Positions 48,761-60,069 are shown, counted from the first letter of the stretch. The stretch: 64,000 bases of DNA from Apostichopus japonicus (GCF_037975245.1 NC_092578.1:8027501-8091500); one strand, 5' to 3'. The notes: generated from the sequence alone by a model not told the origin. Numbers and translations are program-made.

Positions 48761-49240
48761 GCCAGATATATTTTTTTATATCGGTCATATAAAAGTTTAT
48801 CTGGATTTTCTTTATATCAACCAGATAAAGTTGTATCTGGCCCAGATATGGATTGCAAAAAAATTAGCCAGATAAACTTTTATATGGGCCATATAAAAGT
48901 TTATCTGGATTTTCTTTATATCAACCAGATAAAGTTTTATCTGGCCCAGATATGGATGCAATAACATTTAGCCAGATCAAATTTTATATGGGCCATATAA
49001 AAGTTTATCTGGATTTTCTTTATATCAACCAGATAAAGTTTTATCTGGTCCAGATATGGATGCAATAAAATTTAACCAGATCAAATTTTATATGGGCCAT
49101 ATAAAACTTTATCTGGATTTTCTTTATATCAACCAGATAAAATTTTATCTGGCCCAGATATGGATGCAATAAAATTTAACCAGATCAAATTTTATATGGG
49201 CCATATAAAACTTTATTTTATATCAAGTTATATCTGCCCA
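48761..49240. repeat. 104-bp satellite array
   Basis: Units start at 48761 (variant), 48867, 48971, 49075 and 49179. Each holds tatatgggccatataaaa, tttatctggattttctttat and tatctggcccagatatgg. The vocabulary is shared with the 65-bp array but the arrangement differs. Confidence 0.92.
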
Positions 49241-49369
49241 ATTTTTTATCTGGCCAGATATAAATTCCAGATCTGCAGCAGATCTGGCCCAGATTGAAAT
49301 TCCAGATCTGGGCCAGATCTGGATTTTTATATCTGGCCCAGATCTGGGATTTCGGTAAGGGAAGCTTCT

Positions 49370-51050
49370 CAGAGTATTCATTGTTTTTACAAATACTGCA
49401 TAATGTTCACAAAGGATGCGAAGAGTCTGTCCAACTTTTTTACAAAGCAAGTGCTAATAAACTGAAGCTAAACCTTGCACTGAAATACAGATGATGCGAA
49501 ATAAAAAGAAAGATGAATAGTCTTTATCCATAGAAAATAATGAATTTAAGTACTGGTAGTTTTAAGCACACGTTAAATAGCTGATTTTCAGTATTTGAGG
49601 AGCACCGATTCAGTGCATCCATTTCTGCTTGTGCCAAAGCTCCTGGTTGAACAGTATGGAACACAGTTAAAACACACACAGCACAGTTAAAACACTGTAC
49701 ACTAAAACACAGAAATAATCAATATGTAGTTATATTAACATGACATGGGTTCATCATCTGGTAATAACCAATGTGCCCAATAATGAAACACGATAACTGT
49801 TTGACGATCTTTTCATGCTAACTGCGTTGATCCCATGCCACAAAGAATACGGTTCTAATAAAAGAAAAAAAAATGTCAAGAACATACTTGCATGTATGTG
49901 TACAAAAACTGGTCACATAAATACACCCGAACGAAATCATGCAGAATTCAATTCGCTTAAAAAATATGAGGCCTTTTCAAGTAATACCCGCAGGATGTTA
50001 ACTCACTAATATAAACTGAAGCACATCACTACCTCTAACTTGATGGAGCACATCGTCATCTTGCACTATATTAAACAGGTACTTTAGGTGCTCTCTCTCC
50101 ATCCTTTGAGAAACTAGGTTAACATGCAAGCTCCTTTGTTCACATAATTACATGAAGTCCTACATAATACCATATGCGCAGTTCTTGAATCATGAATGTG
50201 GGAGAGTCTTATAAGACCATTACTGTATGATTGTAGCGTTTTGTCGCCCAACACTTTCGTAGAACTGGTATTTATAAGTTTTCGGCTTTGACATAGCAAA
50301 ACGTTTGTCTTTTTTTCATCATTTTGAAAAGTATTGGCAATTTTTATTGCAAAATTATGAATCTGTGATACATTGTCATACTATATATGCATCGTACGCT
50401 GACAAAATTGTTAAAAATTAACCCTGCTTTGTGCTGTTTACAAAGCTTACACCAGAACGATTTGAAGTATCTGTAATGTCATAAGAGAGTATCTTTTTGT
50501 TTTCTTGTTTCAACTTTCCCTTGAAAAAAGTGAACGTTTCTGAATTTCACAACCACTGACACAATTGACATGTGCAAACTAATCAAGAACAAGTGACTGG
50601 TGTCTTCTTTTGCTTTCACAAAAACATGCAAATCTGTGACATCCTGAATAAGCAAACAGGTCAAATCAATGAAAGCCAACTATTGAAGAGTCATTCAACA
50701 ATCACATTGCTTATTCTCCAATGGGATCAAGTCTTATAGAAAACCTGTTCAAGAAATCAGCAACAGAACTGTACACAGGTACAAGTGAAAATTTGACTAC
50801 TGCAACATTAAAGTACACAATTTCCGATGACTAAATATTTCTTGAATAAGGATATTAAATGCTGGCATTGAATCTTCATGGATACATAGATATTACTCCT
50901 GGTTTAATAGAGGAAACTATCCCCCACCCCCCCCCCCAAAAAAAAACCCCAAACCAAACAAAACAACAACAGATGTCTATGCTGATGCCTATATCATGTT
51001 GTCTCCCTTGCTTAATAATAATAACTAGATTTGAATTTACGCACAGCCTA
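49370..51050. other. No gene seen
   Basis: A C tract with adjacent A run lies at 50926-50946. ORFs at 49815, 50114 (minus), 50479 (minus) and 50859 have no motif or splice support. Confidence 0.4.
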
Positions 51051-51057
51051 TCATTTT

Positions 51058-51236
51058 TTTTGTGGAGGTCAAAGTTCATTTGGGGTCACCAGAGGCCCAA
51101 ATTGTGGAAACCTTATTTTATAAGCTACCGTATCTCCCACCGACCAGTCAGCTATCAAATAACATGTGCGTAACGCCTTATTATAATAGGAGGCTGTTGG
51201 CATTTGTAAATTAGCTTATGGGCTTCCGTAGAATCA
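51058..51236 (-). repeat. Dispersed repeat W, inverted copy
   Basis: Reverse complement of 35999-36165, including the gggagatacggtag block and the flanking tttgacctcc word. Confidence 0.65.
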
Positions 51237-51310
51237 AACAAAATCTCATGAACAAAGTTCCGTAGGCTTCAGCTTTATGGCGGGCCATCAGTCTCAAATC
51301 GTGGGGAATC

Positions 51311-51737
51311 GACATATACCGATTAAAATCGACATATACCAATTTCCTTCGACTTATACCAGTTTCCAGCAGCTAAAATTGACTTCTACCGATTTAAATC
51401 GACATATACCAGTTTAATTCGACAGATCATCGATTTTAATCGACATATACCAGTTTAAATCGATGATATGTCGAATTAAATCGGTATATTAAAGCGACAT
51501 ATACCAATTTAATTCGACTTATACCAGTTTAAATCGACATAAACCAATTTAAATCGATGATAAGTAAAATAATCGGTATATGTCAATTTTAATCGACATG
51601 TACCAGTTAAATCGATGATATGTCGAATTAAATCGGTATATTAAAGCGACATATACCAATTTAATTCGACTTATACTAGTTTGAATCGACATATACCAAT
51701 TTAAATCGATGATATGTAAAATAAATCGGTATATGTC
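51311..51737. repeat. Self-complementary minisatellite (TATACC type)
   Basis: Repeated words catatacc(a/g)(g/a)ttta, aatcgacatatacc, ttaaatcgatgatatg and their inverses (aatcggtatatgtc) fill the segment. A larger unit from gatgatatgtcgaattaaat onward (about 145-150 bp) is present twice (51461 and 51614). The outermost words gacatataccgatt (51311) and aatcggtatatgtc (51724) are perfect inverses, which suggests a small inverted-repeat element. Confidence 0.75.
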
Positions 51738-51954
51738 AAAGACTCCGAGGCTTTATACTCTACACTCTAACTCTGGTATTATTTGTCAATTATCCACCAC
51801 AGTAGGAACACGTGTATCAAACACGTAGCACTAGGCTAGGCCAAGTAGCGCTAAAGAATAACCGCGAACGGTATGCAAAATCCCATAGAAAAATCTATGG
51901 CATTTTCCAATTGATAAATAATCAGAACCTGAAAACGAAAATATAGCCCACGTA

Positions 51955-52384
51955 GCATGGTGGGCTCATAATTGAGGCACTTAAGAATTGATTAACGATG
52001 TCTATCAACGAAAAATCCAAATCACACAACTTTATGCATTTTGTACAGAATCTGTAGTTCCTCGGGAATGTAATGACCAAAAACTGGTTATTGTTCAGTG
52101 CCTACGCAACGTGCAATTGAGCAGAATTTGACCACAAAGATGTCTGCCGTGTCAACTTCTTTCATGCCCCTAAATTGACACATTCAGTAACTGTATAGTG
52201 TGGCCTAAGTATACATCCATTGACGTTTGATGCTGTTGGCTTTGCTCTGAGCAACTAAGCTCAGGTCACAAAGAGTAGTGGTATCATATTGAGGCAATTT
52301 TGGTTATTTTTAGGGAGTGAGATTTCAAAATGCCCCCCAAAAAGGAGCAAAACTGGAGGAGGGTGTTAAAAGCATAAATAAAGA
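51955..52384 (-). mobile_element. MITE Y, copy 3 (truncated)
   Basis: Inverse orientation relative to copy 1, starting agcatggtgggctcataatt. Homology continues through tgtctgccgtgtcaa, tacatccattgac and aaaatgcccc and is lost near 52384, so one end is missing. Confidence 0.7.
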
Positions 52385-52389
52385 CTAGT

Positions 52390-54050
52390 CTCAACACATT
52401 GGTTGGTTTAAAGACCCAGTCCACCCCTGCCTCTAGCCACCGGGTTCCTAAACAAGGGGACCCCCTCCACATGCCAGGGCTGAAGCCTCATCCCAGTTTA
52501 AAAAATCTAAGGTATCTAGGGGAACTTTTATGATTAGTTTTAGCGTAGATTTTATGAACTAAGTATTTGATTAAGAGGTAGTGGATTAGGGGATCAAGAA
52601 GGAGGGTTTTTTCAATGTTTTTTTGTTAAAAATAATAAGCTGTTCAAAAAGCGGTAATGACTAGTGGAGATATAACTATAGGGATATTGAAACAAATTCT
52701 ATGGGCTTTATTATTAATAATGTTTAATTGGAAATTTGGGATTTATTACAACTAAGTAGGCAGATACTGCAACGAGCAATGATTGGTTTGATTTTTGAGT
52801 TATACATTTCACGTGAAGTGTATAGTGTGGAATAATTGATATGTAGTACGCAGGTCTGTCTCGGGGAGAAGAGGAACCATACTGTTTTGAAAGGGTTCAA
52901 AAGTCATTTGGGTTAACGAAGGAAACATTCTCCAAAAGTAAAGCTTGGTAAGATTCACAATTACTAGAAATGTCCACCTTAGTAAGGACAACAATGCTAC
53001 CGGTCTTTAATAAAGTCAAAGTTAATTTGAGGTCAAAGTCGAAACAAAAAAAAAACAATACCTCAAATAATACGTTTTGGTTATGCTGTGTTTAGTATGT
53101 TGTTCCACTTTACTGGGCACAAAGCAACACTGTTATGTCTCGGGTTCGATTTGACCGATTGAGAAGGATTATAACACAACGGTTTTTGATCGCTTTCTGC
53201 TTTATTGCTTACCAGACTCAAGAGGTCACTTCCAGGTCAATACAAGGTGTACACATATACATTATCACCCAATACGTTTCCATATCAATACATTACACAC
53301 ACTCTAGTTTCCTTGCCAAAAATTTGTTGTTCACTCCCTGCTCCATATAATGAATGCAGTCCTACTGGAAATGTAACAAATTCAATACACATTTCACATT
53401 TGAAAGCCTATGTCCTATATCATTTTTATGTGAAATGAAACTTGACGAGTGTGTATTTTTATGAAATTTTAAGAACCAATCCTACAAAATATGTCTGAAT
53501 GTTTTTAGGTATATATGCGAAATAAATAGTCTATCGGAACAAATTATAATTATAATAACCATGTGAACTTGAAATGTTGTCAAGTAATAAGAATAAACTA
53601 ACGAGAACGGTGAATTATCAAAAGTGTAAAGGTCTAATTTTCTTATATCGGTTAATTACACAAGGAACGTATCGACAAAAGAAACTTTGACATAAATAGG
53701 ACTGCATGATACTTTTGCTAAAAACACCAAAGAGCGTTGGGCAACAGTAGTCGAAATACTTATTTTGTGCCACCTTCGAAGACACGAGAATGTACACAAG
53801 CAATTAGGCAGGCAGTACGTATATTCGAACGTTTTTATAATACATCCATGCATCAACGAAAAAGATGCGAGGGTGCACTGCGCTCTTTTAGGAGAACCAT
53901 TTTGCTGAGAGTAAAATTGGTAACTGACTCCAGTAGAGAACAATGAATTGAGCAATCCCGAATCTCTCCTTTCCCGTATTGTTATATGTGTTCAAAAAGG
54001 GAAAATAATTGTAGTATAAGAACACAGAGACTACAGTAGTAAGTCTCTGT
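52390..54050. other. No gene seen; short repeats only
   Basis: It contains the second copy of the 37873 repeat (53415-53495) and a 9-bp hairpin (acagagact/agtctctgt, 54024-54050). ORFs on both strands at 53618-53955 overlap each other and are unsupported. Confidence 0.4.
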
Positions 54051-54059
54051 AGTCAGTCA

Positions 54060-54800
54060 TTGTAAGGTTAACGCCCATTTCCCGCACCCTTCCCTATATA
54101 AAACGTGCTTAAAGAATCGTGGAAATGTCGGCAAATTGATTATTAAAGGTGGTAGCATTTTGGAAACATCGCAAACTAAAGATTTTGTATCAAAGTGCGG
54201 GTTATTTGGGTTGGGAATATGGTGGTGGATGGGGGTTCGGCACAAGAATTGTTCACGTGCAGTTAAAATTTAACATGATGTTACATGTTTTTGTCAAACG
54301 TGTGCAAAATTGGCACTTTGACGTATGGAGTATATCACAGTTACCTAAAGAGATATGGATAGTGTCATTAAACATCTCTCGAGTCACAACTTTTACTGAT
54401 TTTGTTTCCAATATTACGGCATAAGGCTTGACAAAATAATCAATCTCGTTCGTTTGCGGAGCTGAAGGGTTGTACTACACTGCCACGTTTTTTTCAGTTC
54501 ACTCATCCGCATAATTACAGTATAGGACAGGCAGGTCGATTGACTAGACTACGAGCTCAAATGGAGCGAAATTGATCACGTGGTCTCCATATTTGATTTA
54601 GTTGATTGTGATTGGTTGAATGTCCAGCCAATGAGGTACTAGATGACAGTGGTGAATATGAAAGAAAACCTCGCCCATGTCAGTAACCCATATATAGACT
54701 GAAGTATATTCGGCAGTGGGTAGGAAATTGGTTTTGTAATCATTCACGTCGAACAAAATATATTCCTACGGATAACAAATGCGTTGAGAATTTTCCACGG
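54060..54800 (+). promoter_or_regulatory. Putative promoter of the sulfotransferase gene
   Basis: It lies directly upstream of the signal-anchor exon. Elements are a CCAAT box (cagccaatgagg, about 54624), a TATA-like catatatag (54689-54697) and gactgaagtatatt just after it. The same order is preserved in the diverged duplicate at 45640-46440, which suggests constraint or recent common origin. The transcription start is not determinable; about 54720-54760 is a guess. Confidence 0.45.
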
Positions 54801-54946
54801 ACAAATATAACAGCCTGCACTTTTTTTAGATATAGACTTTTAGATTTATATATTTATAGATAAATATTCATAGATATATATTTAAGATAAATATACATAT
54901 ACTCATTTTAATTTCTCACGTGGAAAATAACAGTTTCGCAATAAAG

Positions 54947-55136
54947 ATGTTCCTTTTCGTCATCGGTAATTCAAAACGTTCGTTCTTTCTTTCATTACTA
55001 CTGTTAACGGAACTGTTACTCATGTCGTTGTTTTGTATGTATGTTTTGAAACATGTATCGATTGAACAAATCAATAGTTTCACGAGAAATAAGGAAGTGT
55101 GCGGGCCTAACGGAAGCTCCTATGAAGACATACAAG
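54947..55136 (+). CDS. Exon 1: signal-anchor of sulfotransferase-GT
   Basis: The ATG at 54947 opens 63 codons plus one base. A short N-terminal tail with K10 and R11 is followed by a hydrophobic segment at residues 13-35 (SFFLSLLLLTELLLMSLFCM and on), then a polar stem containing VCGPNGSSYEDIQ. A short basic tail before a single membrane span predicts a type II Golgi orientation. The exon ends caag before gtttgt, in phase 1. Exon 2 at 61475 begins with two bases completing a codon (GAT, Asp), so the two join in frame without forcing. The donor is not a consensus gtaagt, and further exons in the 6.3 kb intron cannot be excluded. Confidence 0.6.
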
Positions 55137-56071
55137 GTTTGTAAAACACATTATTTTTCGTTTCTTTAAAGATGTTATGTCGTCTCAGCGGAATCAAACA
55201 ATATTGCATGCTGGATTTAACGTGGCGTACCAGCTTTCCTTTTTCTGAACTTCTGATTGAGAGCTAATTTTGCAAGAATAATCGATAAGTGTGCAAAGTG
55301 TTCCCATGTGTGCTACATTGGGTACATATGTATAGACTACGTCATACGACCGACGATACATACAGTAGGCTTGTTTAAGCAGTATACGCATGTTGGTTAT
55401 AGGAGGGCCACTCAATCGGCTTGACAAAAAATAGGGGGAATACGAGATCGAGATGGGGACATTAAGTGGAGGTGTCCAGGGGGACACATTTTTCCCAAAC
55501 ATGTTTGCAAGTGTGCGTAAATACTTGTTCATGATTGGTCGGAAAAGTTACGTCATCACCATAGAAACCTTCACTTCGAGGTTCTGCATCCATTTGTTGC
55601 AACGAAGATATACCCGTTCAAAATTACCCGTAGCATTTCGTAAATATATTTAGATATGTTTGGAATTGGTTTAGACATATTTAGTACACGATACGGTCAC
55701 ACTAATTAGCGTCAACAGGCTGATTTCACGACAACTCACGACAACTCAAGACAACAAGTTTAAAATACCATCATATACATTTGATGTTATAAGAGTATAT
55801 CTGGAAACACGTTTAAAACTGACTGTAACCAGCGTGCATACATATTTTTCACGGGAAAAATGTTTTTGTCGTAAAAATCGCCAACTTTTTCCTAACGTTG
55901 AATTGGACGACGTGATGCTATTGCGCTTGCGCGATGCCATCGGACCGAACCTTTTTAATATGGGTGGGTTTGTGCTAGGTTTGGGAACTGCCTTGTGTAC
56001 AGTGTCGGTTAGGTGGGTTGACGTAGTAATAAGGCACCAAAGTATGGTGAATCAACTCCAAATAAAATTAT

Positions 56072-56297
56072 TTAATGTTTTAAAAATAATGAATATTTCT
56101 TTTTGTTTTCAATTGTAATTTACATATGTGATTATCAACTTTACAGAGTCTTGCTTACTATCATTTTGCCTGGTTTTACTAATCTCTCCGTCAATCATTG
56201 AATGTTTTTAAAAATAATGATTATTTCTTTTTGTTTTTCTATTGTAATTTACATATGTTATTATTAATTTTACAGTTTTGCTTACTATCATTTTGAA
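56072..56297 (+). repeat. 130-bp tandem duplication inside element Z
   Basis: The block aatgtttt(t)aaaaataatga followed by atttctttttgttttc, tgtaatttacatatgt and gcttactatcattttg occurs at 56072 and 56202. Confidence 0.85.
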
Positions 56298-56993
56298 ATG
56301 AAATGGGGGTGTAGGCGGTTTTACACTATCTAACGCAACGTAGTGGACAAGAACCTAAAGTATTTTTAAAGGAGGGCCCGAGGAACATGAACTTATAGCA
56401 TGCTCCTCATGGTGAAACATAATTGGTTCTTATGACCAACTAGACCGGTTTCTGCTCTCAACTTTTATAGGAGGAGCTTCATCAGTAGTAAGCCTTTGAA
56501 TATTTTATATTCGGCATGAGAGTCTCGTTCTCAAAATGCATCTATTTCTTTGCACGAGTTTTTATGTACTCATAGTGCATCTATAAGAGCATCTATAAGA
56601 GCATCTAAAAGAGCTTCGTGTGAACCTTGAGAGTTAGCTGATTCTTCGTTAGTGCGAAACCTAGAGTTAACAAGTAAATCTTTGAGATTTTGGGCCCTTT
56701 TGTAGGCAAGAATCGGCACTGACACTAGTAGTAGTATAGTAACGAATGATTCTCATAAATAGTAGTTAAGTAAAATTAGATGGCGCTCGTCGCCTTTTGC
56801 CAAGTCCATCATACATTGACACCAGCGTGTGGGCACCATTCTGGATTGAAAAATTGCACTTACCTGTAGTGTAATGGTTCGGTCCGATGGCATTGCGCAA
56901 GCGCAATAGCATCACGTCGTCCAATTCAACGTTAGGAATTGTTTCCAGATATACTCTGATAACATCAATTGTATTTGATGGTATTTTAAACTT

Positions 56994-57242
56994 GTTGTCT
57001 TGAGTTGTCTTGAGTTGTCTTGAGTTGTCTTGAGTTGTCTTGAGTTGTCTTGAGTTGTCTTGAGTTGTCTTGAGTTGTCTTGAGTTGTCTTGAGTTGTCT
57101 TGAGTTGTCTTGAGTTGTCTTGAGTTGTCTTGAGTTGTCTTGAGTTGTCGTGAGTTGTCGTGAGTTGTCTTGAGTTGTCGTGAGTTGTCTTGAGTTGTCT
57201 TGAGTTGTCGTGAGTTGTCGTGAGTTGTCGTGAGTTGTCGTG
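56994..57242 (-). repeat. 10-bp minisatellite, 24 copies
   Basis: The unit tgagttgtct (variant tgagttgtcg) is repeated 24 times without indels from 57001 to 57240. The tcg variant clusters at the outer end, matching the two cgacaactca units at 55729-55748 in the other arm. The 117-aa minus ORF through it is an artefact. Confidence 0.97.
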
Positions 57243-57396
57243 AAATCAGCCTGTTGAAGCTAATTAGTGTGACCCCTAGTATTGTGTGATCTACTTTGAT
57301 CGAAGTTTTCTGTGAAGGCATTAATGGATAACATCGCACAGTGAAAGGGTCGTACAGGGTGCATCACACATGCGCCGTAGGCCTATATGTATTATA

Positions 57397-57876
57397 ACTC
57401 TGTACACAGTGCAGTGGCGGAAGTATATCATACTATACACTATACTATTTTGCGTATATTCACTCAAGACGCGTGAACTCGCGTCGTGAAGTTGCTTTTA
57501 TTGTAGGCCTACCCATTCCACGAAACGAGTTCTGATTTCAATAGAACGGCTCACGAATCGTGGTTAACGTAAACACGAACCAAATAGAATGTAGCGTGTG
57601 TATCATATGTGAGGTCAACATGTAATCCAAGCATTAAACTCTGTACACAGTGCAGTGACGGAAATATATCACACTATACACTATACTGTTTGCGTTTATT
57701 CACTCAAGACCCGTGAACTCGCGTCGTGAAGTTGCTTTTAGTGTAGGCCTACCAATTCCACGAAACGAATCTGATTTCAATAGAACGGCTCAAGAATCGT
57801 GGATAATGTAAACACGAAACAAATAGAAAGTAGCGTATGTATCATAAGTGAGGTCAACATGTAATCCAAGTATTAA
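57397..57876 (+). repeat. 240-bp tandem duplication within X2
   Basis: The block from ctctgtacacagtgcagtg to ccaag(c/t)attaaa is present twice in succession (57397 and 57638). X1 has a single copy. Confidence 0.9.
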
Positions 57877-58789
57877 AATTAAAGTTAGGGCGTTTGAAGG
57901 GAAACCCCTTAACTAGACTCAATCAAGTGTCAGTGTTTTACTCAGTATATGTCTTCGAACTTCCAAGCGATGGTTATTGTTTATGCTGACGTCACGAGCA
58001 ATCTGATTGGCTGAAAACTCCGTAATTGCAAACCTGTTTGGGAAAAAAATTCTCGTCCAGGGGAGGGGTTGGTGGGTGGTATATAAACATATGGTTTTTA
58101 TTTTGAGACAATCCTTCCTGTGTCAGCACTCTCTTGTACTCAATTGTTCGAACTTGAAAAGTGAAATGAAAATGAAATTAAATATCAACATGTGAAATAC
58201 AAATTAAGTTGAGTTTGCCTTAAAGCCAAACGTGACCCATCTTTCGATTAGCAAATTTATAACTATGAACGTGTCCGTCCGTTAAAGGTGTAACGAGCGA
58301 AACCTTCTTGGTTCCAGCTTCACCAGAGTAAATCAAATTTTCTAAAGTAATCTACATTTGTATTTTTCTTTGCAAAAACCATAGAAGGATTATGTCAGGT
58401 GATTAAATCAATAAAAGCACAAATCTGAGGTATGGCTGTATTTTGTTATGAAAATACATCTCTGACATAAATCTATTCACGAGGTGTGTAGGCATCTCTT
58501 TTTACATTAATAATAACAGTATAGTACGATAAGGTGTACATGTATGTCAACAAAAGGCTGGCGATTCTGTATCGTATTGAGAATATTCTAATAGTGCATA
58601 AACTGAAGCAATTTGATGCCAGGTTTAATATGGTTTTTCTGAATCATTGTTCTGGGTATTGACTCTTCGATCAGTTTGTATTTACGCAATGAGTATTGAC
58701 CACTGACCTTTACCAGGTAGAGGTCAGTGGTATTGACTATACAATCGACGTTTCTAAAACAAAACAGGCCGGATCTTATCTGCGGTCGT

Positions 58790-59342
58790 ATGGAAAGCCG
58801 TTTCAACATTAAATAAGGAATTTCAGATATCTCGGAATAATTTCAGATATCTCAAATTAAATTACAGATATCTCCAATTTATTTAAGATATCTATATACA
58901 AATAATTGCAGATATCTTAAAATCAATTTCAGATATCTCGAACTACCAGAGAATTTCAGATATCTGAAATTGAATTTGAGATATCTGAAATTTAATTCGA
59001 GATATCCGAAATTAAATTCGAGATATCTGAAATTGAATTCAAGATATCTGCAATTCTATTTCAGATATCTGAAATAGAATTTCAGATATCTCGAATTCAA
59101 TTTTGGATATCTCGAATTCAATTTCAGATATCTGAATTAGAATTTCAGATATCTCGAAATCTATTTTAGATATCTCGAATTCAATTTCAGATATCTGAAA
59201 TAAAATTTCAGATATCTCAAATTAAATTTAAGAAATCTTGAATTAAATTTTAGATATCTGAAATAGAATTTTAGATATCTAATATAAGAAACAATTTAAG
59301 ATATCTAAAATTCCCGATTAAATGTTAAAATGGCTTTCCGTA
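58790..59342. mobile_element. TIR element filled with GATATC palindromes
   Basis: About 45-bp imperfect inverted repeats (left tggaaagccgtttcaacatt, right inverse cggaaagccattttaacatt) enclose about 25 copies of cagatatctgaaatt-type words. Flanking 7-mers cggtcgt (58783-58789 and 59343-59349) are identical and consistent with a target duplication. No coding potential. Confidence 0.75.
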
Positions 59343-59349
59343 CGGTCGT

Positions 59350-60065
59350 GCTTAAATACACGAGCATATTCATATAATAAGCCATATCGGCATGATCAGT
59401 GTACTTTTTATAGAACCTTAAATCAGATTTCCCATTCTAACAAATTTCGGAATCCCCCCATCCTCTGAAAACTCCTGGAAATTATAGACTTTTAATAGCT
59501 CCAAGCATCCCCTCTATGATACTTCGTTTTATATCTCCCCCCCCCCCCACCACTCCCTCACAACAGTAAAGAAAAAGTATATTATACGGTAAACCTCTCT
59601 CTAGTTTCACAGGAAAGGGCCATCAACGCGTTTAGCAACACTACAACAAAATGGAAAAATATTTTATTAAACGACGGGTACAAACAAGGTATGAATAAGT
59701 TGTATAACTATTTCTATTTTTAAGGTTGTGCAAATTACACTTTTTATTAGCAAACCAAAACACCCAAGGATCGGCGACTGCTATGAGTGACTGGACTGCG
59801 TAGTCTAACACAAGTAAAGAAGTCAAGTGATCCACTAACAAGCTACACAGAGTCAATATTTGTGAACATTGATGTCTTGTTTATTGTTACTTTTTAATGC
59901 CTTTGTTTGTACATTATTTATCGTTCGTAACAGCTATTTGCTTCAAATAATTTCCTGACGATGCTTTGGTTACTTCTCCTTTGAATGACGGTGTAATAAC
60001 CCCTACCCCCTAAAATGTTGTAATAGATTATTTGCCTTTAATGTAGAATAGCATTAGTCATTAGC
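59350..60065. other. No gene seen
   Basis: A C tract lies at 59538-59551. The minus ORF at 59641-59856 is unsupported. Confidence 0.4.
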
Positions 60066-60069
60066 TGCA

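Larger units (their letters stand above)
47042..49361. mobile_element. TIR-bounded element made mostly of satellite DNA
   Basis: The left end cccttaccgaaat followed by gccagatctgg (47042-47065) is the inverse of 49338-49361 with one mismatch in 24. Inside are a 65-bp array (47097-47876), a central segment of about 900 bp and a 104-bp array (48761-49240). The last 120 bp are made of ccagatctgg palindromes. The central segment has only short ORFs. No unequivocal target duplication is seen (left flank gcaagaa, right flank aagcttc), so the superfamily is unknown. Confidence 0.7.
55694..57276. mobile_element. TA-flanked element Z with long inverted arms
   Basis: Inserted in X2 after ta, where X1 reads cactatagtattg, so the empty site is visible. 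Both ends carry ggtcacactaattagc and tcaacaggctgatttcac in inverse orientation. The inverted arms run about 260 bp (left) and 400 bp (right) and include gttgaattggacgacgtgat and gccatcggaccgaacc. The size difference comes mainly from a 10-bp minisatellite expanded only in the right arm, partly offset by about 80 bp extra in the left arm. The interior has no transposase. Confidence 0.75.
55483..58054. mobile_element. Mutator-like element X2 with 9-bp duplication
   Basis: Homologous to X1 (31311-32671) and flanked by identical 9-mers gtccagggg (55474-55482 and 58055-58063). Ends are gacacatttttcccaaaca and the inverse of gagaatttttttcccaaaca. CRE-type words (ttacgtcatc, tgacgtcacg) and CCAAT-type words are conserved in the ends. 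It is interrupted at 55694-57276 by another element and has an internal 240-bp tandem duplication. It lies in the intron of the sulfotransferase gene. Confidence 0.8.

Noticed and set aside
53737-53946. 69-aa ORF rich in Arg
   Set aside because: Overlaps two equally long minus ORFs and has no splice or domain support.
56986-57339. 117-aa minus ORF with repeating DNSRQLKTTQ
   Set aside because: Artefact of the 10-bp minisatellite, whose period is not a multiple of three and gives a 10-residue repeat.
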